Numbered from the stretch's first letter, positions 34,258 to 46,627 are shown. The stretch: DNA of 64,000 nt from Gnetum montanum (GCA_015680685.1 MNCI01013908.1:1510803-1574802), one strand, 5' to 3'. The notes: generated by a model not told the origin, from the sequence alone. Numbers and translations: made by a program.

Positions 34258-37200
34258 TTAGCATAGGTGGCCATCTCCCCCATGACTGAGTTGTAAGGGA
34301 GAGATCTGAAATAGTGAGTGCCTATTTGAATTTCTAAGAAGTGTCCAACTTCTCCCAATTGATGATCTTAAGTTGAGCGGTGGAAGTTGGTGACGCTCAC
34401 ATTCCAATGCATCTATGCCATGGTTGTTGGCATGAGTTTCCTCAATTCGTTCCATGCATATTTTTATGCTCCTATGAGAAGCTATCAACCACGGGGTGTC
34501 TACTACTTCTTGTGTGGTTGCTACATACAAGCATCTTTGTTACAGAGTTTCTTGGGCACACCTGTTACATGGAGACATTTCCTCCATGTCATCACCCGAT
34601 GAATCATTGTATGTGATGCATGGAACTATCCTCTTCTCGATCTTTACACATATGTTTGTCTTTGAGATTTCCAAGGAAAGATCGCGAATCCTAAGGCATG
34701 CATCTACTGTGCTTAGCCATGCCCTTCCCATTATAATTGGGAAGTCCTCTTCATTGTGGTTCACTTTGATCACCAGAAAATCAGCTGGGTAGGACCAGCC
34801 ACACACAGTGGTAATAACGTCCTCCACCAATCCTAAGGGAATGGTGATGGACTGGTCTGCCAACTCTAGTTGGATGTTGCTCTTCCTAAGTTGGGGCAGG
34901 TTCCAGGCTTGATACATCTCTTGTGAAATTAAGTTGACTCCGGAACCTGAGTCAAGAAGAGCTCGATGTGGTGCATTTCCAATGATCTGCAAATAAATAA
35001 AGGGACTCCCAGGGTTAGTTAGTTTCCTGGGAAGGTGGCCTACCTGGATCTAGTCAATTATGGTATGTGTTAGCATAACCGTATGCGTTACACTCTTTTG
35101 GACTGAAGGGTTCTCCAAAGCATTAGTGGTTAGAGGCCTATACATGTACCCATCCGCTTGTTGTTGCGAGAGTTTGTCTAGGCTCCTAGTTCTGAAAAAG
35201 GGTCTCTTCTTTGTACAGTTGTTGTTAGAACTAGCACCCGGTTGGATATTTACATGCTGAATATTTACAGCTCTCGCGGCGTTACGTTGCTGCGGTTGGG
35301 TAGGTAATTCCCCATGCATTGTTGGAATAGGTTGTATGGGAACTACAGGTGGAAGAGGTGCGGGTGGAGTTAGAGGATGGACTGAATGTGAGATATCTCC
35401 TGGAGGAGAAGGAGTCATCCTGAAGTACTCCCGAGCTTGGTAGTGACGTTGGGGGGTAGTGTGACCCATAGAGTCACCTGGAAAAACTAGCTGCTGCACA
35501 TAATAACCGTAAGGATTAGGCTACTGGTAAGGGTATTGATGTGTTGGTGGTGGCATCCCCCATGACTGTGGGTATTGCCACTGCTGATGTTGTCCAATGG
35601 GCTGTGGAGGCATTCCACTTGGATTGTATGTTAAGGGTTGGTGGAACTGCCTTGGGTTACCTTGTGGATAAGGTAACCTTCGGGGTGTTTGCCGTTGATT
35701 AAGTCTTGGATTTAATGCATACACCCCAGACTCCTGCAGATGTGAGATAATTGGACAACATCCCTTAGGATGGTCATAGTAGCAGACCTCACATCCACCG
35801 TCATTGTCTGAATCAGAATTTTCAGCCTCATCGGAGTTAGAGATTTTTCCCTTACCCTTGTTATGTGCAGGGTTAAAGTTTCTCCGCATGTTTTTGCTTT
35901 TATCACTACTTTGCTCATCCTTAGACTCTTCTACGATTTTCAAGACTGTTTCTATTCGTGAGTCTAAGGAATCCCACATTTGGTCTACCTTAGCCGATAC
36001 CTCGGTTGTTAACTTTTGGATCGGCACGGTTTTCCGGTTCACCAACTCTTCGAGTGGTGACTCATCCTCCTCATCACAGAATTTCACTCCCTTCTTGCGA
36101 AGGGAGGGATCGCGGTTGTATTCTTCCGCACTTTCTCTCTTCCGTAGCTCACCCTCTTCTTGCGCTACTTGTTCCAACAAGCTTTCAACTTCATGGGCTC
36201 TTAGTTGGGAGAGTCTCCCTTGGGCGTAAGTCCCAAGAGTTCTTCTCGTTTCATTTCTTAGCCCATCCACGATGTGGCGAAGTTGATCCCGCTTAGCGTA
36301 CCCATGGCCCGGGCAACGATGTAGCAGTGTATAGTAACGGGCCATGGCAGCATCCAAGGGTTCATAAGCACCTTGTTTCCAGCCTTGGATCTGCTTACGC
36401 AAATTGGACACTCTGGAGTACGTTTGATATTTGTTGTTGAACAGTTCAAGCATCGTACTCCACCTCCTGATGGTTTCCGGTTCTAAGGACCGGTACCAGC
36501 TCTCTGCTTCTTTGGTGAGTGCCCTTGGGAACAACTTAAGCTTCTGCCACTCATTATCTATATTTTGCAAGGCACAGGCATCGTGGAATGCCTGTAAATG
36601 ATGTTGAGGATCAGCGTTGTATCCCCCTTCAAAACGTGGGATATTATTTATGTCCAAACGCTTGATCCTGATATCTTTTAAATGCCTTGTGGGGATCCTA
36701 ACTGCCTCTGTGATATCGAGCATGCTTCGGGTTGCGAGTAGGGGTTCGTCATGATCATCTCTATCGTGATGTTTGTGATGTCTTCATGGTGGTTCCCTAC
36801 TCTCCCTATGTCCTTGCCCTTGTCCTAACTCCTCTCGACCTTCCTGTCGAGGTCTTTCATCTTCCTTACTTTTACCCTCTCTGTTATTCTCACGATGGTT
36901 GCACCCAGATGTGGAAGAAGAGTGTGAATGGTGAGATGAAGGAGAAGAGGAAGGGGATCCATCACCATGGCAATGTTTCTTACCTTCTCTTCAGCTGCTT
37001 TGGCCCTGATCATTGTAACGATCTAAGTGTTCGTCCTTAGTGTGAGTGGTTGTTCCTGCCATGAACAATTGGTGCTCACGGGGATCAGAGCCTGTAGCAT
37101 GTACAGTTGATCGAACGCCCTAATGCCTAACCTCTTCACCATTGTGAGGAGGAGGAACATCATTTTCTAAGAAACCCATTATGAGGGGTTCCTCATCTCC

Positions 37201-37665
37201 TATTTCACTAAGGACATGGGGGACCTTGCCCTTCAACAACGAATGTTGGCTCTCCTGCCTTTCGTCCAGAATACATTGGGCATTTGTGGGATGATAATCC
37301 CTTGTGTCAAAGTTATCCAAAACGTATTCCGCAAATAGTTCTTGCATGCCCATCTGTGCTAAAGCACGGAAAATCATGTTAGGCACTGATCGATCTGGGG
37401 GTAACACGATGTTACCTTGCAAATCTCTCCATCGCAATTGTTTGTCTTGGTGGAGAATAAAAGTAAAGTCAAGGACATACTCATCAGGATGAGTATATGT
37501 AACCTTAGATTGTTTAGGATATGGCTGGTCTAGGTTATGCGTGTGATGCTGACTGTCTTCTGTATTATCCTTAGGTGAGTTAATTTTATGAGAAGAAGCC
37601 ATTCTAATGGTGTGCTGTTCACCGTTATATGTGTTCTTAATTGACTGATTAACCCGAAGGTTCAT
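34258..37665 (-). pseudogene. gag-pro: Single Gag-protease polyprotein frame, Athila type
   Basis: One reading frame of 1136 codons without any frameshift, broken only by six stops: TAG at 37122 and TGA at 36993 and 36786, TAG at 35523 and 35052, TAA at 34542. N-terminal part (37665-37123; a second start reads MASSHKINSPK): THPDEYVLDFTFILHQDK. Then a Ser/His/Arg/Glu-rich region; capsid at 36723-35900 (FPRALTKEAESWYRSLEPET, LRKQIQGWKQGAYEPLDAAM); zinc knuckle C-X2-C-X3-H-X4-C at about 35797 (CEVCYYDHPKGCC); a Pro/Gln-rich tail; protease at 34992-34543 with active site LLDSGSGVNLIS and PIIMGRAWLSTVDACL. A linker (QRCLYVATTQEVVDTPWL) ends at 34258 where RT would be expected. The same order and motifs occur at 58750-61850. 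Confidence 0.9.
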
Positions 37666-37725
37666 TAAAGCTCACAACAATGTGAGTGATATCCCTTATG
37701 TTCTAATTGGCGTAAAAACACTTAG

Positions 37726-37743
37726 TCCCCGGCAACGGCGCCA
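37726..37743 (-). promoter_or_regulatory. tRNA-Asp primer-binding site, intact
   Basis: TGGCGCCGTTGCCGGGGA on the - strand, one base after the 5' LTR end. It is complementary to the 3' end of plant tRNA-Asp, the primer known for Athila-type elements. Confidence 0.93.
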
Positions 37744-37744
37744 A

Positions 37745-38661
37745 TGATGAGTGGCGAGGTACCCCTACACTCAAACATATGAAACGAGCGTACCACAAAC
37801 TCCATACACTAAATGCCTAAACGCCCCATGGAACACTTGGTGTTAATCATTTCTTGTCTTCCCAGACGTACTTGTTGTTGTCACAGTGTATGGTTAAGTA
37901 AGTCCGAGGTATATGATTTTTTTGGTATTTTACGATTTATCTCCTATGCTAAATAGTGAAGGGTTGAGAAACTAAAACTAGCTCTAACTACAGCACTAAG
38001 TCCTAGCGTCAACATCCGTTCCCACTTGCCGTACACACCCTGAACTGTGCAACTGTGGCTACCAAACACTAATCGTTACTGGGATTACAACACATAACGC
38101 ACGTGCTCGAAGTGGTCGTACTGAGGCACTTAACTAACCTAAGTGTGACAAGCAGCCGATTCCTTGACTAGCCGTACACATCCGGAGATGCTCATAATCA
38201 AGTCGTACTTGTCCCATGTTCTAGGAGGAAAGGGTGAGAGAATCTAATCGCGATGAGTAGCTGATTCCTTGGCTAGCCGTACACATTCTTCAATGCTCGT
38301 AACCAAGTCGTACTCATGTCGCGTTACTAGGAAAGCAGTAAATAACATTAATTAAACCTATCCATGCACTGCAAGGTTTATCCACAAAGCTCGTCTTTAT
38401 TGCTGTACACAACTTGCGTTCAGGTACAAAGCTGCTCGAATAAAGAACCGTTCACTTGGGGGACTCCTACTGCGGACACATGGAAAATATTCTATCTCTG
38501 GGGTGATCAATCTACCAGAGCTTCACTACTTTACTCCTAGGATGTGAAATGAGGGGAGTGCCACCTCTTATTTATACATTTGGAGGCGGACCGCAATATC
38601 GCGTAAGCGATATCGCAGGGAATGACGTGATATCGCGGCTTGTGCATATCGCTTCTCATCA
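37745..38661 (-). mobile_element. 5' LTR of the complete element (917 bp)
   Basis: From TGATGAGTGGCGAGGTACCC to GCTTCTCATCA on the + strand. It is shorter than the left LTR because of a gap of about 14 bp near 37797 and a gap of about 30 bp in the palindrome cluster. TATA box at 38576-38567. Confidence 0.92.
38567..38576 (-). promoter_or_regulatory. TATA box in the right LTR
   Basis: TATAAATAAG on the - strand, downstream of the shortened GATATCGC cluster. Confidence 0.7.
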
Positions 38662-38666
38662 ATATG
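38662..38666. repeat. Target site duplication, right copy (ATATG)
   Basis: Matches 31355-31359 exactly. Confidence 0.9.
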
Positions 38667-39880
38667 TTTAGTTGTTTTCGATCTTTTGAGATGTTTAGCA
38701 TGATAAATTGTGCTGCTTTGACCTTTCTTGTGAGTATTTGATCTAATTCTTAAAAGTTGAATATGCATGTATTTACTCTCCTTCCATGGAATTTCTATGC
38801 CTTATCTTTTTGTTGATGTTGGATGATTATAGAATCATGAAGTATTGATTTATTTGTTACTAATGGCTTATTGTTTCAAAGATAGGCTACTTGATCTTTA
38901 GTGCTCAAATTTTGGACTTTGGCCTTTGGCCTTTGGTTTTAAATACTCTTGGACATTAATTCAAAGACTTGGATTAGTTGCGTCTCATTAATTTTAACTT
39001 TGTTTATGAAAATATAAGGGGTAGCTCTTAATGAAATTTGGTTTTTCATCATCGGCCCTATCAAATAAATGCTAAAGGATGTGCATTCATTTTCATCATG
39101 TTTTCTTCCTTATCTAGATGTCAAAATGACAAAGGAATGCTTTAGAAATTAAAATGATCCAGCAAAGTAGACATCTCACAAAAACAAAAAAGGTCTATCT
39201 TGGAGAATAGATGTCTCCACTTTTAAGTAGATGTCTCTCCTACATTGTAGCTAGTTGCAATTAGATGTCTCATTCTTGAAGTAGATGTCTAAATTAGTCA
39301 TTTGGTAGATGTTGCATGAATTCCAAGGAGTCTTTGAAAACTCAAAGGGTATAAGACTAAGTGAAATTATTGGGAAAGGGGCAAATACTATTCATTGAAA
39401 GATATATCCTTGGCTACTCAAAGAGAATTTTCTTTTGTCTTTTATTAATTCATCATTTGTATGTATTTTATGTAGTGAGCTTCAATTGCAAGGACTCTAT
39501 AAATCAAGTTACACTCATTCCTTGATCTTTTTCTTTTCTTCTTTGTAGCCCTATGAGGTTGATGTGCTTCTTGCGAGAAGGTATCTTTGTTGAGCTTATT
39601 GGGATCTGATGAGGTTGAGTGGTTTTGTACTAACAAAACACTATGCAGCAAAGCTCAAATCTTGTAAAGGTTGTGGTGCCATTCAAACCACATTATTAAA
39701 GCAATAAGGTTCAGAGGTATGCACAGATTCTACCCTTCAAGTGTGCATGTACCCAAGTTGGGGAACCACATAAAAATTATGTTTGATTTTGGTGGCTACA
39801 ATAATTTTAACTAGAAAACTTATTCAACCCCCCTTCTAAGTTCTCGAACCTTAGTTGGCAAATTCACACTCTATCAACTT
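38667..39880 (+). mobile_element. Possible copia-type LTR, 3' part
   Basis: The right end (39820-39880) has the look of a Ty1/copia LTR end followed by a primer site: TATTCAACCCCCCTTCTAAG, then CACTCTATCA and ACTTGG. No start, duplication or coding region was found, so this rests on the terminus alone. The TAGATGTCT repeats lie inside. Confidence 0.35.
39160..39315 (+). repeat. Dispersed TAGATGTCT motif cluster
   Basis: Six to seven copies of (G/T)TAGATGTCT or its close variants at irregular 15-40 bp spacing. Confidence 0.6.
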
Positions 39881-40615
39881 GGCCATGTTAATGGTAGGTT
39901 GACCTAGGATTGAATTGGAGCAATAATTAGTTACCATGTATTCACTATATGAGAAGGAATTTTTGCATAGGAAAGATGCTTAGCAAAAGTTACACATTGC
40001 TAACTTCAAACTCCAAGTTTTTAAAGTTATCATGACCAAAAGGATGTTACATTAGACTTGGCTAGGAGAATGAGTTACTACTAGAAATTGTAGAAGCTAC
40101 CAAAGCATTTGAAGTGGAACACACCCAATTCATAGTATAGTATGTAAAGGCAAATGATCTTTTTCTCTAGTTATCATATCCTTGGAAGGTGCCTACACTA
40201 GAAAAAATTATAATAGTAGTATGAATAGCGAATGATCATAGGACAAAAGAACATAAATTAAGCACATTGCTAAGTTAGTTTCAATTTAGAATGCTCATTG
40301 CACTAGGAAAGTAACATTAGGAATCGTCAATGTAGCAGGATCCACCATCGTCAAGAATAATATAAAAACCTATATCAGCTTTTTTAAAGACCCCATCAAG
40401 ACTTGTCTTTTATTTTGTATCTTGAAATTATAACCAATGTTATCAATCATACTCTACATGATGTTTTTATTACTCACTTGAATTAAGATATGGAACTCTA
40501 AGTTAGTTAGTTGTGTCATTTGTATATGAATATGTCATTGAGTTTGTATAACCCTACAATTTTTTTAATAACTCTATCCTCATTTTGTTTAAACTTGAAT
40601 ATAACTTTCAGGGTA
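39881..40615. other. AT-rich, nothing recognised
   Basis: No long frame and no motif on either strand. Confidence 0.5.
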
Positions 40616-41500
40616 TGATAAATTAATTTTTTTATAAAGAACCATGATATTGTATCTATGATGTCATATATACAATATCGTAATTGAAGATATGATATGG
40701 TAGAAGCGATGTGGTGGGTCATAGTCATGCTTAAAATTATGAGTCCACTATCATGTGAAACTCACATTTTGGTCAAAACCATAAAAAAATTCTTGTAATT
40801 TATTTTTTTGATTTTAAAGTTAGTTGTGAGCACCTGCAATGTGGTGACTAATAGTTGTCTAGCATATTTATTTGAGTAAAGTGTACTTGGACATATTTCA
40901 CAAACGATAATAAAGATTGAGATTATTTTTTACCATTATAGCATTTCACTTAGTATAGATTTACTTTCCATGTCATTTACATTTCCAATGTTATTTATAT
41001 TTCCTATGTTATTTACAATGCCAATGTCTATTAGTTATCTATCAGAATAAGTATGATTGGTTTTGAGCACTAATGTATAATTGTCTGGTAACCCAATAGT
41101 AGCTTTGCTTGATTTGCTTAGTAGCAAAGCTACTTGGTAATTCTACTAACAATTATACTAGCCTAGGGTGTGTATAAAAGACCAGGAATTGATGCTTATT
41201 GCCATTAGGCTAGCTTAGCATTACATTTCCATTACATCTTAGATAATTGAAATTCTGTTCATTTTAATAGGCTTCACCATAGCATTTTAACGGTCATTCC
41301 ACATCATTCAAGCATATGCCTCACTAAGAGTTAAACCATGCACTTTAAACTTCACTAACTGTAGAGGGAAGACAACGATTGTAGACTTGTCATCAATATA
41401 CTAGTATACACATATTGTCTTATCCACATATTATGATCCAGTCACATGCATACGCTTGTGATTTGTATGGTTAGGTATTAGGATCTCTCATTGCTCATCA
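40616..41500 (+). mobile_element. Athila-like LTR (5' LTR of a third element)
   Basis: The right end is clear: CGCTTGTGATTTGTATGGTT ... TTGCTCATCA, the reverse of the TGATGAG...CATACAAATCACAAGC start seen in the - strand LTRs. The left end at TGATAA is a proposal based on LTR length. The U3 contains an inverted repeat GATATTGTAT/ATACAATATC (40646-40655, 40670-40679). No clear primer site follows. Confidence 0.6.
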
Positions 41501-43080
41501 CCAAGTGTTATAGTAATAATACTTTATTTTCTTTTTGTGACAAAGACTAGCCAATGCATATCCATGATAATTATCAATGAAAAATTTTATCTCTTTCGTT
41601 AGAATTATGATAATAATTATATATTTTCTGTAACAAAGTTTAGCTAATTAGTAGTGGGCTTTTCAACTAGAATTATTAACAAGTGGTAATTTTGCAAGGT
41701 TTTTGAAATAGGAAACTTTATTTTTTTCTTGTATTTTACAAGTAAGAGTACTAAAAATGGATGAATGGGGCATCAAATTCACACATTAATCATAAGGAGA
41801 AAACTTTTTCCTAGAAAATGAGATGCCAACACTCTTATTTTAGTCCTAGCAAACTAGTGAGAATTGATACACCAATGTCAAATGCACAAGTGTCTAAGGT
41901 GTTGTCATGACATAATATCATGATGCACTAGATGGATCTTGCTGTATCATGTGGTATTTTTACTTAACTTTTTATTTCACATTTTGAGTTATATAATTTC
42001 TTGGGTATTTAAATCCAATATTCAATATAAATGCATGGTGAAATTGAAATTAGCTTTGATTGAATCTCCCTAATATGTCTAAATAAAAATTAATATCCAA
42101 ATAAATGTTTAAGAATAAAAAACATTGATTAAGGTACTTCACCTTCATTATGTCAAATAATCAATTTATTTTATCAATTACTACAAATATTTAAATTTGA
42201 ACATTGCTTTCTTTTTAAGTGGTGGTTTTGCAGTTTTGCATGAAGGGATGGCTTCAATTACAAGGGACAAGGACTTCCATGTGAAATAAATCTCTAATTT
42301 AGTAGAGTTGTCATTGTTGCTTATTACTTTAAGTTTGACTAAGAAACAATAATGAAATTGAAATTAAGATAGTATTATGTTTGAAGACATGAAGGATCTA
42401 TTAGATAGACATTACATGTGTATGATGAAAATTAAATGTTGACTCAGCAAACTTGTCAACTAACATTGGATATAACAAGAAAGGATTGTATGGACCTTTT
42501 GCTATAATATTTTATTATTGTGTCAAATGTTTAGTTTAAGGGTAACTAAGAAAAACATGTTGCTCAATCTCAAGATCTCTTGAACCAAATATCCTACATG
42601 TACATTCTCTTTAAGAATTTGCATGCATCTTTTACTTTTTTATCTTAAGATGATATGAATTTAAACAAAGTCTCTTGATGAAAATGCAACATCTTATTGG
42701 GAGTATAGCTTCTAAGTAGTAAACTTTTGAGCTTAACTAGTTATCTCTTAAACATTTGAAATAAAATTTTTTCTTGCATTCTACATTTTGACCATAACTT
42801 TATTAGAAACAATGAGCTAACCACTTGAGAAACCTCTTGCCTAATCAAAGAGCTGAAAAACAATTATAAGAAACAATAATAAACTTGAAAACCATTAACT
42901 TTTTGTAGTGATTGGTAAACAATTTGATTAATATTATCATGTATCATAATCATGGAAATATCCTTGATTAATTTTATTATATACAATACAACTTAGCAAA
43001 ATAAATAAGATGGATTTTGAATTTTTATTGATTAATATTTTTTACTTTTTGATTAATATATTCTATGAATATAAATTTTT
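41501..43080. other. AT-rich interior without recognisable coding
   Basis: If 40616-41500 and 46628-53815 are paired LTRs, this is interior. No Gag, protease or RT similarity was found. Confidence 0.5.
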
Positions 43081-43157
43081 GGTATAGCATAGTGCTCAGT
43101 GTATTTATATCTTGCTTCCAAAGTTGAAAGTTGTGAGTTCAATTCCTACTTTTACCA
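43081..43157 (+). mobile_element. tRNA-like head of a candidate SINE
   Basis: GGTATAGCATAGTGCTCAGT resembles a tRNA 5' half with an A-box. GAGTTCAATTCC at 43135-43146 is a good B-box, followed by CTAC and TTTTACCA like a T-arm and acceptor end. The anticodon arm does not fold well, so it is not a functional tRNA. A body of unknown length follows, to perhaps 43430; no poly-A end is clear. Confidence 0.45.
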
Positions 43158-43429
43158 ATAAATGTAAAAGCACCAGGGTAACCTTGGTGAATGGTAAGAT
43201 AGAAGAACTTGGAAAGCTCATATTACATGTGTCGATGGTGACCAATTTGATGGCACCAAAACGGGAGTATAATACCCTTGTTACAGGAGAAAATTTGGCC
43301 TTGTTCAGGCTGTTTATGCTTTTCAGGTGCATTGATTGCACACTACTTGAAGTACGCTGGTTTTGGGTAACTCTCTTGATGATTTTGCGAGCTTCGGCTC
43401 AGCAGGGTCATGCATGCATGCTTAATGAC

Positions 43430-43890
43430 TGATAATCGAGTAGAGTTACAGTTTTGCTTTTTTCGGTTGGGCCGGGTTATCTCTTCATGTTTCTTCCTTC
43501 CTTCCTTCCTTCCTGTGCCAGCGAGCTCGGGATCAGTAAATGAAGGCGAGCCTGATGCAGCCATCATCACAATCATCATCATCATCGCAAGCATTTACGC
43601 TGCTGCACAATTCGCATTCAACATCCCTTCAATTATTCTCCTCTTCTGAAATAATTCAGTATTCAAGTACCAACAACAACAACCAGAAGAAGAAGCTGCT
43701 GGTACACAAATCCCGGGTTTATGGAGCGTGTTTTCTACAGAGGATGGCGTGTTGCAGCTATGCAAATTTTGAAAAAACTATTTGCCCCATCTTTTTTTTT
43801 AAGACAGTACAACTCGGCTAGCGAAGCCCTGACAGCAGTCACAGAGAAGCTACCCTTGCTACGAGATTGGTGAAACTATTCATCACGTAA
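43430..43890 (+). CDS. Exon-like segment, possible plastid-targeted N-terminus (uncertain)
   Basis: Base composition changes here to that of plant genes. A (CTTC)n pyrimidine leader at 43490-43516 precedes ATG 43540 in a fair context (GTAAATGAAGG). The frame is Ser/Gln/Asn-rich with few acidic residues (MKASLMQPSSQSSSSSQAFT, then KKKLLVHKSRVYGACFLQ), as in chloroplast transit peptides, and stays open to 43821. Downstream, 43822-43889 stays open in the same frame and ends at GTAAGT, a strong donor-like site. No family was recognised and no further exon was found. It could be exon 1 of a gene, a captured gene fragment inside the LTR pair, or chance. Confidence 0.35.
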
Positions 43891-46627
43891 GTTCTCAGCA
43901 TTTAAGTTCGTTGCGTTTCTGAACATTTCATATTTGAAAGAAAGATCAGCCAGTCTGGCCAGAAGTTTCAGCACAATCTTTAAGATAATGTCAATCTGTT
44001 TACCTAGCTTATTTATCTATCTATTTATAATGTTTTTGAGTTTGATGGTCCATTGTGGTTACATGTTGGATACTACTCCTGGCCAAAAGTATACGTGTTG
44101 TCTTTCTTGCTTGCCTTCTATTGTAAACTCAGTTTCATGAACTACGAGCATTTTTGTGACATGGTGGCAATTCAGGCCTGGTCGGGCAGGTTGCTAATCC
44201 TGGTGACTTCTTAACTGGCAGGTAGCTTACAATATCAATGTTCTTCTTGGATGCTGTTAGTATTCATTCCAACCAGCACTGTTTCTTTATAATGAATTCA
44301 TGAAATACAGGGTTACTGCTATACTTCTTACATTTCCTTCCCGGAACATTGTTGGATAAGCTTACACCTTTTACATTTTTTGAAATAACGTTAAAATGTA
44401 ATTTACTTAATGAAAAACAAGATTTCCATACCAATATCAATTATTTTGGAATCTTAAAGATCTTCACGAGACATCATCAACGTTTCACTACCGGGGCTTT
44501 CCAAGACCATGATAGTGATTGTCTAAATAAGAGGCATGGATTGTATAACACGAAGGATAAAGCTATTTGATTTTAACATTGATAAAATTCAAATACCTGA
44601 GCCACTATGCTATGAAGCTATGAATAGAATTATCCATCTATGATATCAAAACCAACAAATCTCCACTTAATGAGCCTCTTAGCCAACTATCATTGCATCT
44701 ACCCACATTATACTTTTTGTATTACTTCTTAAGAAATGTAATATTATGAAACCTTCACAGTTTTAGTGAGATTGTATAATGAGCAATCTTGAATGTGCAA
44801 ACTCAATAGGATTTTACATTGGGAAATTTAATTTAAATAATTTTGTGTTCAAAAATTTATCTTATTAATTAACATTGTATTTTACAAGATCTCTTTGTTA
44901 TACAACAAAAGAATATGATCATAACATAAAAGAGAGAAGTGAGAATCGAGTGTATTTCACTCAGAGTTACTATGGTATTTCTTCTTTGTTAAATTGTATT
45001 CTGAATTTTTCTAACTATTCTTCTTTTTCTGGATTATTCTTCAAAATGAATAACAATAATACCTTCCAATGTTTCTACCTCTATATGAGTTTTTCAAAAA
45101 CATTATATTGGTTTATGACCTCTTTTTAGATTATTTCTAATCATTTAACTTAATTAAATGTCATAGGGAACTACTTTATCTATGTCTTTCATCTCAATAT
45201 AATAGAGTTGTTTATAGAAGATTATAATTTCTATCTATATTTATAATAGAGAATTGCATTCTTGTTCATCTTTATTAGTCACGAAGGGTTTAGGTAATGA
45301 CCCTTTCTGTTTAGACTTGTGTTTTCTATATGTGTGGTCTTGTTTTTTGTGTATTTCTAAACCCCAAATGTCATGTGAATGTAAAGACGTTAGATGTGGT
45401 TAACACAAAGACTCAATATAAATCATTGCTATTATTAGCTGACTTTTCAAGCTAAATGAAGAGTTCAACTTGAGCATATAAATAATAATAGGTATGATTT
45501 GCTTGTATGATTAAATTGTGGCATGAAATAGAATTATAGGAACTTGACCTATGAATCATCATTCCATGTCATAGTTGACTATTTTGGGTGGTAGATCTAT
45601 TTTGGCCCTTGAGACAGGCTAAATTTTTCATTGTTGGGAGAATCCATTTGCTCCTAAGAAAGACTCAAATTTCCAATTTTGAGATTCTAATGGAAATTTC
45701 TATGATGTTGGGAAACAATGGAGTCTCACAAAATTGTGCACTATTCCTAGCACTTACTGAATGTACATGGATGTTAGTTTATCTTATATTTTTAATTTGA
45801 TTGCTCCATATGAAGGTGATAAGAAGGATCGAGAATATGCTTGCCACTTAGACTAGAAAGAGGATTTCATATTATTTGTGTCTAGTCAAGAAAGAGGTTG
45901 CACAACCTCCTATGAATTGATGACAATTCTATGTAAAGCAAATTGATAGTACATAGGATTGTAGAGTTAAAACGCGATGAGGGGATCCAAATGTTCCAAA
46001 CTAGTGTCTTGCTAAGAATGGAGGGGCTTGCCAAGTATAAAAGAAAGCCTCTTAGGTATTTGCTTTAGCTTGGAAGTTGAAGGCACTGCTCTTTGAGAGA
46101 CCTCTAGAAAAGAAAACACCTTTAATGATTGTGCATAGGTTCCAAATCTCGTCAAAAATAATATATTAGAAAAGGTTTGTCCCTATTTTTTCAACTGTGT
46201 CTTCATTGGGCCCTAAGGTAGATGGGGGTGTTGGGGAGGGGTTCACACTAAGTGATGCATGATCTCACCGGTAGTGACTATGCCATAGACTATGGCATCA
46301 TTGAAAGATGTTTTCATGTAGGAGGCTATGGTTGGATCCATTGTGGTTGTTGAGTTTGAGGCTACCTTTGAGTTGGAAGTTGTGGTTGAGCCAAAGCTAT
46401 GATTGTAGTTAGGCTAGATCTCTTCCGTTGAGGCCTTTGGTTACCCCATTGCATCTCTTGTTGTGACTTTGGAGGACATTAAACAACAAATTCTGAAGTG
46501 CACCCCCACTTGTTGGGAATGGACATGAGGTAGAATTCAAGTATAAGGCTGGGCACCTAACAATTGCATAGCTAAGACAAAGGGCGTGATGAAATTTAAT
46601 ATGTTAGGCAGCTGAGCTGTGGGATAA
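43891..46627. other. Long stretch without supported genes
   Basis: AT-rich, with only short frames (for example 73 codons at 44349, 84 at 44875, 70 at 45588) that lack motifs. At 46320-46500 a Val/Glu-rich short reading is visible (GSIVVVEFEATFELEVVVEP), broken by stops and unassigned. Confidence 0.5.

Larger units (their letters stand above)
31360..38661 (-). mobile_element. Complete Athila-type gag-protease retrotransposon without pol
   Basis: A 7.3-kb element with perfect ATATG duplications, two LTRs (31360-32313 and 37745-38661), a perfect tRNA-Asp primer site and a polypurine tract. All are in - strand order. The interior (32314-37744) encodes one Gag-protease frame and a short post-protease linker; it has no RT, RNase H or integrase. 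The LTRs differ by roughly 6-8% in aligned parts, mostly transitions, plus two indels. The insertion is therefore old but intact in layout. Movement must have depended on enzymes from relatives such as the one at 58004-64000. Confidence 0.9.

Noticed and set aside
35804-36296. Long + strand frames (141 and 96 codons) opposite the Gag of the complete element
   Set aside because: They are shadows of the conserved - strand Gag frame; their composition follows the Gag codons.
43081-43157. Functional tRNA gene
   Set aside because: The anticodon arm does not form and the T-arm has mismatches; only the promoter boxes are convincing.
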